DNA of 64,000 bases from an uncultured Ruminococcus sp. (GCA_947169885.1 CAMVRM010000013.1:1-64000); one strand, 5' to 3'. Counted from the stretch's first letter, positions 9,175-16,774 are shown. Notes: generated by a model not told the origin, from the sequence alone. A program made the numbers and translations.

Positions 9175-11592
9175 ATGAAGTACGGTTATTTTGACCTGAA
9201 AAACAAAGAGTATGTCATCACCCGTCCCGACACGCCTGCACCTTGGGCTAACTATCTCGGCTCGCCCGAATATGGTGCTATCATCTCAAACAACGCAGGC
9301 GGTTACAGCTTCGTAAAGAGCGGCGCTAACGGACGTATCGCACGCTACCGCTTCAATTCCACCATCGGTCTGCCGGGCAGATACATCTATATCCGTGACA
9401 ACGATGCTAACGACTACTGGTCTGCTTCGTGGCAGCCCGTAGGCAAGCCCCTTGACAAGTTCAAGAGCGTTTGCCGCCACGGTACTGCTTACACCACCAT
9501 GACCGCTGATTACGCTGACGTTTCCTCCGAGGTAACTTACTATGTTCCCCTGAACAAGACCTATGAGGTTTGGCGTGCAAAGGTAACGAACAACTCTGAC
9601 AGAGTAAGAGACCTTTCAATGTTCGGCTTCATCGAGTTCACCAACGAGAACAACTACGAGCAGGATCAGGTAAACTTACAGTACACACTGTTCATCACCC
9701 GCACTTCTTTCGAGAACGGCAACATGATCGTTCAGCACATCAACGAGAACTCGGGCAAGGACGCTAACGGCAGTAACTGGAGAGAGCGTTTCTTTGGTGC
9801 AGTCGGCGCTCCCGTTGCAAACTACAACGGCTCGCTTGACGCTTTCGTAGGTCCTTACAGAGACTACGGCAACCCTATCGCAGTTGAAAGAGGAAAGTGC
9901 GACAACGTGCTCAACTACAACTCCAACGCCTGCGGTGCGCTCCAGTCCAACATGATCGTTGACCCCGGTGAGACTGTGGAGATCATCTACGTTCTCGGTC
10001 AGAAGAACCCCACCGAGGCTGCCGCTATCCTTAAATCTTACGAGGAAAAGGGCAAGTGCGATGCCGAGATCAAGGAACTTATCGACTACTGGCACGGCGA
10101 ACTTGACAACTTCCAGGTGGAGACTCCCTCTGATGAGTTCAACAACATGGTATCGGTATGGAACGCTTATCAGTGCTTCATCACCTTTATCTGGTCAAGA
10201 GCCGCTTCCTTCATCTACTGCGGTCTGAGAAACGGCTACGGCTACCGTGACACCGTTCAGGACATTCAGGGCATTATCCACATCAACCCTGAGCTTGCAG
10301 CCGAGAAGATACGCTTCATGCTCTCCGCTCAGGTATCCAACGGCGGCGGTCTGCCCCTCGTTAAGTTCGACCACAACGCAGGCAACGAGACTTGCCCCGA
10401 CGAAAATGACGAAAACAGCGTTTACGCTAAGGAAACAGGACACCCCAGCTATCGTGCAGACGATGCTCTCTGGCTGTTCCCCACTATCGTCAAGTATATC
10501 GGTGAGACAGGCAACAAGGGCTTCCTTGATGAGGTCATCGTTTACGCTGAGAAGAACGGCGGCGAGGCTACCGTTTACGAGCATTTAAAGAACGCTATCC
10601 GCTTCTCACAGGAAAGACTTGGCGCTCACAAGATGCCCGCAGGTCTCCACGCTGACTGGAACGACTGCCTGAGAATGGGCAAGCAGGGCGAGTCCACATT
10701 CGTTGCATTCCAGCTCTACTACGCTATGAGCGTTATCAAGGGCTATGCTGAGGAGCGCAGCGACACCGAGTATGTTGACTACATCACAAAGGCACAGGCA
10801 GAGCTGGGCAAGAGCCTTTCCGACTGCTGGGACGAGGACAGATTTATCCGCGGTATCCGTGAGGACGGCGTGATCGTAGGCGCTAAGAAAGACCCCGAAG
10901 CTAATATGTGGCTCAATCCTCAGAGCTGGTCTGTAATTTCGGGCTTCGCTTCAAAGGAGCAGGCTGAGACCGCTATGAACAGCGTTCACGAGATACTCAA
11001 CACCCCCTACGGCGTAAAGCTTCTTGAGCCGCCTTACGTTGACCACTACTTTGACGGTGCGCTCATGCACATCTTCAACCCCGACACCAAGGAAAACGGC
11101 GGTATCTTCTCGCAGACACAGGGCTGGGCTATCCTTGCAGAATCCCTGCTGGGTCACGGCGACAGAGCATTCGAGTACTTCATGGAGTCCTCGCCTGCTA
11201 ACATGAACGACAAGGCTGAGATACGCATTCTCGAACCGTATGTTCACGGTCAGTTCACCGAGTCCACACGTTCGCCCTACGCAGGCAGAAGCCACGTTCA
11301 CTGGCTGACAGGCACAGGCTCTACCGTAATGGTAGGCTGTGTTGAGGGTATCTGCGGTATGCGCCCCAACGCCGAGGGACTTGTTATCTCCCCGTCTATC
11401 CCCCACACATGGGACGGTTTCAAGATCGAAAAGACCTTCCGTGGAAAGCGTCTGCACATCGACATCCAGAACCCCGACCACGTTGAAAGCGGCGTAAAGA
11501 GCGTCACAGTCAACGGCGAAAAGGTGGAAGGCAACTTCGTTTGTGAGTGCAAGATGACCGACAGCACCGACATCGTTGTTGTAATGGGCTGA
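9175..11592 (+). CDS. GH94 cellobiose-type phosphorylase
   Basis: An 805-residue cytoplasmic protein without a signal peptide. The opening MKYGYFDLKNKEYVITRPDT and the segment NYLGSPEYGAIISNNAGGYS are typical of glycoside hydrolase family 94 phosphorylases, which cleave beta-glucosides with phosphate and conserve the bond energy as a sugar 1-phosphate. The ADWNDCL motif (about residues 493-499) carries the catalytic acid Asp region, and GRSHVHWLTGTGST near residue 700 belongs to the phosphate/substrate site. Length is normal for cellobiose phosphorylase (about 800-820). The ATG is preceded by AAGGAG. The gene is alone, with its own promoter and a terminator hairpin at 11621-11660. Cellobiose (to glucose 1-phosphate plus glucose) is the likeliest substrate in a cellulolytic Ruminococcus-type host; chitobiose or another disaccharide specificity cannot be excluded from sequence alone. 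Confidence 0.9.
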   Translation: MKYGYFDLKNKEYVITRPDTPAPWANYLGSPEYGAIISNNAGGYSFVKSGANGRIARYRFNSTIGLPGRYIYIRDNDANDYWSASWQPVGKPLDKFKSVCRHGTAYTTMTADYADVSSEVTYYVPLNKTYEVWRAKVTNNSDRVRDLSMFGFIEFTNENNYEQDQVNLQYTLFITRTSFENGNMIVQHINENSGKDANGSNWRERFFGAVGAPVANYNGSLDAFVGPYRDYGNPIAVERGKCDNVLNYNSNACGALQSNMIVDPGETVEIIYVLGQKNPTEAAAILKSYEEKGKCDAEIKELIDYWHGELDNFQVETPSDEFNNMVSVWNAYQCFITFIWSRAASFIYCGLRNGYGYRDTVQDIQGIIHINPELAAEKIRFMLSAQVSNGGGLPLVKFDHNAGNETCPDENDENSVYAKETGHPSYRADDALWLFPTIVKYIGETGNKGFLDEVIVYAEKNGGEATVYEHLKNAIRFSQERLGAHKMPAGLHADWNDCLRMGKQGESTFVAFQLYYAMSVIKGYAEERSDTEYVDYITKAQAELGKSLSDCWDEDRFIRGIREDGVIVGAKKDPEANMWLNPQSWSVISGFASKEQAETAMNSVHEILNTPYGVKLLEPPYVDHYFDGALMHIFNPDTKENGGIFSQTQGWAILAESLLGHGDRAFEYFMESSPANMNDKAEIRILEPYVHGQFTESTRSPYAGRSHVHWLTGTGSTVMVGCVEGICGMRPNAEGLVISPSIPHTWDGFKIEKTFRGKRLHIDIQNPDHVESGVKSVTVNGEKVEGNFVCECKMTDSTDIVVVMG

Positions 11593-11611
11593 AACCTATA
11601 AAAGAATATTA

Positions 11612-11670
11612 AACAAAACACCGCCCGACAGTGAGTAAAAAAATACTCGCTGTCGGGCGGTTTGGTGTTG
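11612..11670. terminator. Bidirectional terminator hairpin, first copy of a direct repeat
   Basis: The arms 11621-11636 and 11645-11660 (CCGCCCGACAG...CTGTCGGGCGG) pair over 16 bp around an A-rich loop, with T-rich flanks on both strands. It separates the convergent phosphorylase and DUF4160-like genes. The same hairpin recurs almost unchanged at 12494-12554. Confidence 0.8.
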
Positions 11671-11672
11671 TC

Positions 11673-11951
11673 TTAATTGTTGTAAAAACCATTATCGCTA
11701 TACTCAGCCCATGTGAGATACATTTCCTTATAGTTTTCTTTTATGAATGCTTGTATCTTTCGTAATTCACGCTCATTCAAGTTTCCCTGTTCTATTACGG
11801 TCGTATCTCCGTCACTCTTTACAAAAAACTTTGCCGAACCGCCCTCCGTAAGTCGTTTATCACTAGCATGAACGTGCATAGCTTCAACGATACAATGTGA
11901 GGTAAAATAAAGATAATAGCCGTAAATCTTGTAATTATAGTATTTCGGCAT
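11673..11951 (-). CDS. DUF4160-like small protein
   Basis: A 92-residue protein with the pattern CIVEAMHVHASDK...GGSAKFFVKSDGD, which resembles the DUF4160 family. Those proteins are often found in toxin-antitoxin-like gene pairs but have no firmly known activity. It ends with a helical segment resembling the family C-terminus (LRKIQAFIKENY). The ATG follows GGAGG with an 8-nt spacing. It is the last gene of a three-gene minus-strand operon: only 3 nt separate it from the gene at 11955-12176. No signal peptide or membrane segment is seen. The assignment is from motif memory and moderately sure; the biological role is unknown. Confidence 0.65.
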   Translation of the reverse strand: MPKYYNYKIYGYYLYFTSHCIVEAMHVHASDKRLTEGGSAKFFVKSDGDTTVIEQGNLNERELRKIQAFIKENYKEMYLTWAEYSDNGFYNN

Positions 11952-11954
11952 GAT

Positions 11955-12176
11955 CTAATCCTCCAGAAAAGCCTTGTTTCTTTTAAAATAGTCTTTAACT
12001 ATATCAAGTTCAATATCGTTCATGCTTGTTTCAATAACATCACCCAAAGGACTCAGCACAGCGGCAGAAGCTTTTGAGTTAAGATTAAGTACACGGATAA
12101 ACTCTCCGCTTTTCGTAAAAGCATATCCGCCGACTATCATATCTGCATTATCTGCAACTGTTTTAATATCAGTCAT
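11955..12176 (-). CDS. Small hypothetical protein of the DUF4160 cassette
   Basis: A 73-residue acidic soluble protein, opening MTDIKTVADNADMIVGGY and ending in a charged helix. I do not recognise the family. AAGGTG lies about 10 nt upstream of the ATG. Its start overlaps the end of the 88-residue gene by 8 nt and it stops 3 nt before the DUF4160-like start, so the three are almost certainly co-transcribed and translationally coupled. That coupling suggests the products work together. Confidence 0.7.
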   Translation of the reverse strand: MTDIKTVADNADMIVGGYAFTKSGEFIRVLNLNSKASAAVLSPLGDVIETSMNDIELDIVKDYFKRNKAFLED

Positions 12177-12435
12177 ACTTTATCAGCACCTTTCTGATAG
12201 GTCTCAAAAATTCATCAGGATCAATATACAGATTCTTCAAGATCGGAACAAGGTCAATGTATTCTTCGACTTCACTGTGAGTGTATTCTGCGGTTGTCAC
12301 GATGTAGCCGTTATCCCATTCGAGAATTTTTTTATATCTGACAAGTGTTTCAGGCGTTCTGAACCGTATGCAAACACCGCCGTATGTAAACGAAGTAAGC
12401 ACCCCTTTGCTCGAAAGCACAGCCGTATCTTCCAT
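12169..12435 (-). CDS. Small hypothetical protein, first gene of the DUF4160 cassette
   Basis: An 88-residue protein beginning MEDTAVLSSKGVLTSF. It is predicted soluble, with a beta-rich first half and a helical acidic segment (SEVEEYIDLVPILKNL). I do not recognise a family. The gene has its own consensus promoter (12462-12490) and an AGGTGG ribosome-binding site 10 nt upstream. It heads a tightly packed three-gene operon ending in the DUF4160-like gene. A partner role such as immunity or antitoxin in a two-component cassette is possible but unproven. Confidence 0.7.
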   Translation of the reverse strand: MEDTAVLSSKGVLTSFTYGGVCIRFRTPETLVRYKKILEWDNGYIVTTAEYTHSEVEEYIDLVPILKNLYIDPDEFLRPIRKVLIKYD

Positions 12436-12461
12436 TTCAGCAACACCACCTTTGTACCTTG

Positions 12462-12490
12462 ATTATAGCATATCAGGGTGCAAAAGTCAA
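12462..12490 (-). promoter_or_regulatory. Promoter of the DUF4160 cassette
   Basis: Minus-strand TTGACT (12485-12490), a 17-bp spacer and TATAAT (12462-12467) lie about 25 bp before the first gene of the cassette. Confidence 0.8.
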
Positions 12491-12493
12491 GTA

Positions 12494-12554
12494 ACACAAA
12501 ACACCGCCCGACAGTGAGTTAAAAAATGCTCGCTGTCGGGCGGTTTGGTGTGTG
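12494..12554. terminator. Terminator hairpin, second copy of the direct repeat
   Basis: The same CCGCCCGACAG...CTGTCGGGCGG stem (12504-12543) as at 11612-11670, with the same flanking ACAAAACA and GGTTTGGTGT. It lies downstream of the zinc-ribbon gene and upstream of the cassette promoter. Confidence 0.8.
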
Positions 12555-12590
12555 AAAATGATTTTACTGCGTTCTCTGGCAGGTGTCTCC

Positions 12591-12797
12591 TTAATATTCG
12601 TGTGAAAAGCCGCAGTTTCCACAGCAATAGGTCTTCTTCTTTTTACCGAGTGCCCCTCCGACAAGTCCGACAGGACCAAGCAATATTCCGCCAACAGCTG
12701 CTTTTCCGACACTAAAGCCTTTCTTTGACGTATCTACTAATTTCCATTTGTCACTTTTTCCACACATTGGACATTTGTTAGGCGCATTAGACATCAT
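12591..12797 (-). CDS. Small double zinc-ribbon protein with glycine-rich segment
   Basis: A 68-residue protein. The ATG at 12795-12797 is preferred over an upstream in-frame ATG at 12833 because AGGAG lies 5 nt before it. Cys pairs at both ends (CPMCGKSDKW near the N-terminus, CCGNCG near the C-terminus) probably bind one zinc. Between them is a glycine-rich hydrophobic stretch with GxxxG spacing (GGILLGPVGLVGGALG) followed by four lysines, which could associate with a membrane. The family is not recognised beyond a zinc-ribbon label. It is transcribed divergently from the XRE regulator at 12941, and palindromes in the shared promoter region suggest that regulator controls it. Confidence 0.7.
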   Translation of the reverse strand: MMSNAPNKCPMCGKSDKWKLVDTSKKGFSVGKAAVGGILLGPVGLVGGALGKKKKTYCCGNCGFSHEY

Positions 12798-12825
12798 CTC
12801 AACTCCTCTGTATAAATAGCATAAA

Positions 12826-12897
12826 GCATTCATTCAAATGCAGTAATATTATTATAGCATTCAAATGAATGCTTGTCAAGTGCATTCGTTTGAATGT
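12826..12897. promoter_or_regulatory. Palindromic operator sites between the zinc-ribbon and XRE genes
   Basis: Three related inverted repeats: GCATT-N6-AATGC (12826-12841), GCATTC-N4-GAATGC (12857-12872) and GCATTC-N4-GAATG (12882-12896). The second fills the spacer of the minus-strand promoter and the third fills the spacer of the plus-strand promoter. The layout is that of a repressor blocking both promoters. Confidence 0.75.
12851..12879 (-). promoter_or_regulatory. Promoter of the zinc-ribbon gene
   Basis: Minus-strand TTGACA (12874-12879), 17 bp and TATAAT (12851-12856): a perfect consensus whose spacer is a GCATTC/GAATGC palindrome. The -35 overlaps the -35 of the divergent promoter by 5 bp. 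Confidence 0.85.
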
Positions 12898-12902
12898 ATG
12901 AT
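12873..12902 (+). promoter_or_regulatory. Promoter of the XRE regulator gene
   Basis: TTGTCA (12873-12878), an 18-bp spacer and TATGAT (12897-12902). The spacer contains GCATTC-N4-GAATG, consistent with autoregulation. Confidence 0.7.
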
Positions 12903-12940
12903 AAAATATACATAATATACAAATGAAAGGGTTTGATATT

Positions 12941-13153
12941 ATGTATTTTTATCAGAGAATTAGAGATATTCGGGAAGATTCAGACCTGTCGCAACAGCAG
13001 ATAGCCGAACATTTGAACATCACTCGTCAACAATACCAACTCTACGAATCAGGCAAGCGTGAGATGCCAATGCACCTGTTCATCGAGCTGGCGAAGTTCT
13101 ATGACGTTTCCTTAGACTACCTCGCAGGTCTGCAAAAATACCGCACAAAATAA
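12941..13153 (+). CDS. XRE-family helix-turn-helix regulator
   Basis: A 70-residue protein consisting of one Cro/C1-type DNA-binding domain. The segment SDLSQQQIAEHLNITRQQY is the helix-turn-helix, and YESGKREMPMHLFIELAKFY is the usual continuation. The start at 12941 is chosen because GAAAGGG lies 9 nt upstream; an upstream in-frame ATG at 12923 overlaps that site. It is divergently transcribed from the zinc-ribbon gene across a region with three related palindromes, so it probably represses both genes. There is no sensor domain; the inducing signal is unknown. Confidence 0.9.
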   Translation: MYFYQRIRDIREDSDLSQQQIAEHLNITRQQYQLYESGKREMPMHLFIELAKFYDVSLDYLAGLQKYRTK

Positions 13154-13185
13154 AAAAACGGACAGCCGCACAAATCAGCTGTCCG
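13152..13185 (-). terminator. Terminator of pflA
   Basis: Arms CGGACAGC (13159-13166) and GCTGTCCG (13178-13185) form a stem. On the minus strand it is followed by a run of seven T residues, so it ends transcription from pflA. It overlaps the stop region of the convergent XRE gene. Confidence 0.8.
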
Positions 13186-13191
13186 CAGGTC

Positions 13192-13950
13192 TTAACCGCC
13201 GTTCTTTATCTTTTCTTTCAGCCGTTCTTTAAGTCCGCCGAAAATTATGTCACGGGCTTTTGCGGCTTGCGATTTGTCCGCCGCAGGCACGCCCTCCAGC
13301 CGATAGGGCAGACCCAGCTCACGGTACTTGCTCACGCCCATGGTGTGATATGGCAGGACATCTATCGCCCGAAGCGTTGGTATTTCCGCAATGAAACGCC
13401 CCAGCGCCCTGAGTGACGGCTCGTCATCGGTCACGCCCGGCACAAGCACATGACGTATCCACACATCTATGCCACGCTCACCTAAGTGCAGTGCGAACGC
13501 CTTTATTGCGGCGTTGTCCTGCCCTGTGAGACTGCGGTGCTTTTCGGGGTCAATGTGCTTTATGTCCAGCATAACAAGGTCGGTCACGTCAAGCAGGCGG
13601 TCGATCGCCTCACGGGTGTCCTCGCCCCAGCATATGCCCGAAGTGTCAAGGCAGGTGTGTACGCCCTTTTTCTTCGCCATGGTGAACAGTTCGGTGACGA
13701 ACTCCGTCTGCATAAGCGGTTCTCCCCCTGTACAGGTGATACCGCCGCCACGCAGGAACTCCTTCACGCTGTCGAACTGCTTCATTATCTCCTCGGGCGT
13801 TGTGGGCGTGCCTTTTTTCATATCCCATGTATCTGGATTGTGGCAGTAAGCGCACCGCATGGGACAACCCGACAGAAACACCACGAACCTCAGCCCGGGA
13901 CCGTCCACCGTTCCAAGGCTCTCCGTTGAATGAATAAAACCTACTGACAT
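13192..13950 (-). CDS. pflA: Pyruvate formate-lyase-activating enzyme
   Basis: A 252-residue radical-SAM protein. Cys29, Cys33 and Cys36 in CPMRCAYC form the CX3CX2C site for the 4Fe-4S cluster that binds S-adenosylmethionine. TVDGPGLR before it and the GGGITCTGGEPLMQ segment after it are typical of the PflA family, which installs the glycyl radical on pyruvate formate-lyase during anaerobic growth. Length matches the family (about 245-250). The ATG is preceded by GGAGGG. The partner pflB is not in this window; the gene instead follows a sensor kinase by 16 nt, so the two are probably co-transcribed. Other glycyl-radical enzyme activators are similar, but the lack of an extra ferredoxin insert favours PflA. 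Confidence 0.92.
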   Translation of the reverse strand: MSVGFIHSTESLGTVDGPGLRFVVFLSGCPMRCAYCHNPDTWDMKKGTPTTPEEIMKQFDSVKEFLRGGGITCTGGEPLMQTEFVTELFTMAKKKGVHTCLDTSGICWGEDTREAIDRLLDVTDLVMLDIKHIDPEKHRSLTGQDNAAIKAFALHLGERGIDVWIRHVLVPGVTDDEPSLRALGRFIAEIPTLRAIDVLPYHTMGVSKYRELGLPYRLEGVPAADKSQAAKARDIIFGGLKERLKEKIKNGG

Positions 13951-13966
13951 TTATATCACCCTCCAA

Positions 13967-15028
13967 TTATTTCGGAACAGACACGAAAACACGAAAACCC
14001 TTTTCGGTAGGTTCAGCGGTAAAACTGCCGCCGAGTTTTCTCGCCCGTTCCTGCATATTTTCCAGACCTATACCATGGCTGTCGAGGTTCACCGCCGCCG
14101 TTCCGTTGTCCATAACAGTGAGCCTGCAAAAACCCGGGTATTCCTGCACCGAGACACGCAGTTTATCGCCGTTTGAGTACTTGACCGCATTATTCACGGC
14201 TTCTTTGAGTATGCCGATAAATGCAAGCTTTATTTCACCGCTGACCGTTTCGGAAATATCATAGTCAAGTGACACTCTGAAACGTTCCTTTGCGCCGTTC
14301 ACGATGTCAGCGACCGATGTTTTCAGGTCTATCGACTCATCGTGCAGGTCATGGACGCTCCTGCGAATGCTTGTCATTGCGCTGTCAAGAGTCTGCTGAA
14401 TGTCTTTCAGCTTTTCACGGGTAAGTTCATCTTTGGTAATGACCGACAGCGCCCCGACTTGCAGGAGACAGCGTGTGAGCATATGCCCGACGTTATCGTG
14501 TATCTCACGAGCGATGCGGTTGCGTTCTCTTAGCGTTGCGGAGTAGACCTCGCTGTCTCTCAGCTTGATAAGGCTTGCATTTTTATCACGCAGAAGCAGA
14601 TTAAGTTCCTCGGAATTATCCCTGACCTCATGCAGAAGTTTTTCAGAACGTTCACGTTTTTCGGCGCAAATTTCAAGATAAACTGCAATAGCCGTCCCGA
14701 CTGCGCACATTATGCCTGTTTCAGTCTCACCGCAAGTGAACACCGACACCAAAGCCGCCGCATATAGAACAGCAAGTTCTTTCGAGCGGTTCTTAACAAT
14801 ATCGTAAGCGGTTATCGGCAAAGCTATACATATCCGAGGGACAAAAAAGCACGCCGCCGCCGCTCCCACGCTGACTGCCGCCGCAAATTTCCTGTTCGGG
14901 AGCATCTCGGTAAGCATAGCCGCAATAAGTGCCGCAAGCGACAGCACCACGGGCATGATCGTTCCGTCAAGCGTTGTTGTGCAGGCGGTTATTATTAATA
15001 GTATCGCAAGCTTATCGTACAGTCTCAT
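13967..15028 (-). CDS. NarL-type sensor histidine kinase (orphan)
   Basis: A 353-residue membrane kinase. Residues 1-125 contain several hydrophobic segments (about four to five membrane spans) with no large external domain. A coiled linker follows, then the HisKA_3 dimerisation box with ERNRIAREIHDNVGHMLT (phospho-acceptor His177), and an HATPase domain with LKEAVNNAVKYS (N box), DNG and GIGLENMQERA (G boxes). This is the LiaS/DesK/NarX class, which normally pairs with a LuxR-type response regulator. No regulator gene is adjacent: pflA follows 16 nt downstream and a composite repeat lies upstream. The partner must be elsewhere, or was separated by rearrangement at the repeat. The signal is unknown. 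AAGGA precedes the ATG by about 11 nt. Confidence 0.9.
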   Translation of the reverse strand: MRLYDKLAILLIITACTTTLDGTIMPVVLSLAALIAAMLTEMLPNRKFAAAVSVGAAAACFFVPRICIALPITAYDIVKNRSKELAVLYAAALVSVFTCGETETGIMCAVGTAIAVYLEICAEKRERSEKLLHEVRDNSEELNLLLRDKNASLIKLRDSEVYSATLRERNRIAREIHDNVGHMLTRCLLQVGALSVITKDELTREKLKDIQQTLDSAMTSIRRSVHDLHDESIDLKTSVADIVNGAKERFRVSLDYDISETVSGEIKLAFIGILKEAVNNAVKYSNGDKLRVSVQEYPGFCRLTVMDNGTAAVNLDSHGIGLENMQERARKLGGSFTAEPTEKGFRVFVSVPK

Positions 15029-15053
15029 TTTTTATGGTATCCTTTTTGTTGTG

Positions 15054-15490
15054 TGGAGTGTTGGAATGTCCTGTTCGGACATTTTGGGATATGGTCTTGC
15101 GACCATTGGGGTTCTTTTTCGGGAATCGCTTTCGCTGTCCCGAAAAAATAAAATCGGCATTATTGGCGCTTCTACCCGATATGGAAATATTCTTTCATTT
15201 CGTGTACTTTTGATAGTGTGATTTGGGTATGCCGATTTTTAAGACGTGGTTTTTAAGTTTGTACGCTTTATCTTTACTTTGTTTTGACTTTAGTCGCACC
15301 CTTGGTGCGAATGAGGACTTTGCCCTCAAACTCCCACCAAAGAGGAAACCCTTTTGAAAAAGGGTTATCCTCTCTGGACTCTCTTTCCTAAAACTTTTAA
15401 TTCTCTGGCGAACCCGTTTCATTTGTTTGGGTTTATTGGGTCAACGTCAGTTCTTTCTTATTTCTTATCTCTTATCTCTTATTTCTTATT
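15054..15490 (+). repeat. Composite hairpin-rich intergenic repeat, copy A
   Basis: About 440 bp with the same order of blocks as copies at 55567-56040 and (inverted) 57437-57905. The blocks are small GGACATT-type stems, a TTCGGGA/TCCCGAA hairpin, a 91-bp core bounded by AAAATCGGCAT and ATGCCGATTTT (15150-15240), the tract GAATGAGGACTTTGCCCTCA, an AACCCTTTT/AAAAGGGTT hairpin, and a heptamer tail (CTTATTT/CTTATCT). The tail runs into the 3' end of cbiA and supplies its stop codon. No coding capacity was seen. Confidence 0.85.
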
Positions 15491-16756
15491 TATTATCTGA
15501 TATAGGTAGAGGTGTGGGAAGCCTGCGTACAGCGTTTTTGTCATGTGTCCGCATTTCCAGCTCCTGCTGTCACGCTTTACCGCTGTGAATGCCTCACCGC
15601 AGTTCGTGCTGTCATAATAGTGGAACTCATGCGCTCTTAACTCTGCGCCTTTTTCACATAACATTCCGCCGCTCTCAGCCGTCATCGTGATATACCCGAA
15701 CCGCCGCAGTTTCCCCGTCGGATACGCTTCGCCGCTTATCACTCCTGCCATTTCATAACAGCCGCCCTCCGTCCTTAATCGGTCATGCAGATACATAAAA
15801 CCTCCGCACTCGGCAATAGTCGGCAGACCGTTTCTTATCTTCTCACGAATGTCCCTCAGCATCGGAGTGTTGCGGCTCAGTTCTTCCGCATATAACTCGG
15901 GATAGCCGCCGCTCAACAAAAGCAAGTCTGCATCGGGAATGCGCTTGTCCGTGAGCGGTGAGAACTTCACTATCCTGTAACCCATTTCTTCAAGCAGTGA
16001 AACAGTCTCGGGATAGGTGAAACAAAACGCCCTGTCCTCTGCGATCGCCGCTGTCGGCTCGCCCGAAACGTGCGGTATCACAGGCGGCGTGTACTTCGGC
16101 AGTTCGCCGCCCAGCGTCATCAGCCTGTCAAGTTCAAGGTGCTTCTCCGCAAGTTCCCCCAGCATTGTCAGCTTTCGTGCGATGTCCTCGGTCTCGTCCG
16201 CCGTCACAAGCCCTAAATGTCTGCTTTTAAAAGTGAAGTCAGTTTTCGGTATGTAACCAAAGTATGACGTTCCCAACTCGTCACAAAGCCCCCTTGCAAG
16301 CGCTTCAAGACTGGGTGCGAGCCGTGAAAAAATAAAGCCTGCTATGCGGTTGGGCTTGTAGTTCAGAAATCCGCTCATTACTGCGCCTATCGAATCGCTC
16401 ATTCCTGCGCAGTCGATAACGATGACCGCAGGCGTTTCAGTCAGCTCCGAGATAGCCTGTGCGGAAGTCTCGCCGCCGTCATAAAAACCCATTACCCCCT
16501 CGATCACCGAAACTTCGCACCCCTCCGAAGTCTTGCAGAGCAGATGAAGCAGAATGTCATCTCCGCAAAGAAACCTGTCGAGATTGCAGGTCTGCGCTCC
16601 TGCCGTTTTTCGGTGGAACATGGGGTCAATGTAGTCAGGTCCGCACTTGAATGCCGCAGTTTTTATCCCTCTTGCTTTGAGCGCCGCAAGCACAGCACAG
16701 GTAACAGTCGTTTTTCCGCAGCCGCTTTTCTCACCTGCGATCATAAATCGGGTCAT
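15479..16756 (-). CDS. cbiA: Cobyrinate a,c-diamide synthase
   Basis: A 425-residue enzyme that amidates the a and c side chains of cobyrinic acid using glutamine and ATP in the anaerobic cobalamin pathway. The P-loop GEKSGCGKTT is at residues 8-17 and KCGPDYIDPMFH follows. The C-terminal half is a class I glutamine amidotransferase with the nucleophile Cys in IAECGGFMYLHD and the catalytic His in RAHEFHYYDS. Length is near the family norm (about 450). The ATG follows GGAGG by 5 nt. The last codons and stop lie in the heptamer tail of repeat copy A, so the native C-terminus may have been slightly altered. A 161-bp hairpin element sits upstream, and no cobalamin riboswitch was seen there. Confidence 0.93.
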   Translation of the reverse strand: MTRFMIAGEKSGCGKTTVTCAVLAALKARGIKTAAFKCGPDYIDPMFHRKTAGAQTCNLDRFLCGDDILLHLLCKTSEGCEVSVIEGVMGFYDGGETSAQAISELTETPAVIVIDCAGMSDSIGAVMSGFLNYKPNRIAGFIFSRLAPSLEALARGLCDELGTSYFGYIPKTDFTFKSRHLGLVTADETEDIARKLTMLGELAEKHLELDRLMTLGGELPKYTPPVIPHVSGEPTAAIAEDRAFCFTYPETVSLLEEMGYRIVKFSPLTDKRIPDADLLLLSGGYPELYAEELSRNTPMLRDIREKIRNGLPTIAECGGFMYLHDRLRTEGGCYEMAGVISGEAYPTGKLRRFGYITMTAESGGMLCEKGAELRAHEFHYYDSTNCGEAFTAVKRDSRSWKCGHMTKTLYAGFPHLYLYQIINKK

Positions 16757-16774
16757 ATGAACCTCCGTATTTCA

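Noticed and set aside
8858..9178. Open frame of 106 codons before the GH94 gene
   Set aside because: It runs through the MITE-like hairpin and the phosphorylase promoter, has no ribosome-binding site and resembles no protein.
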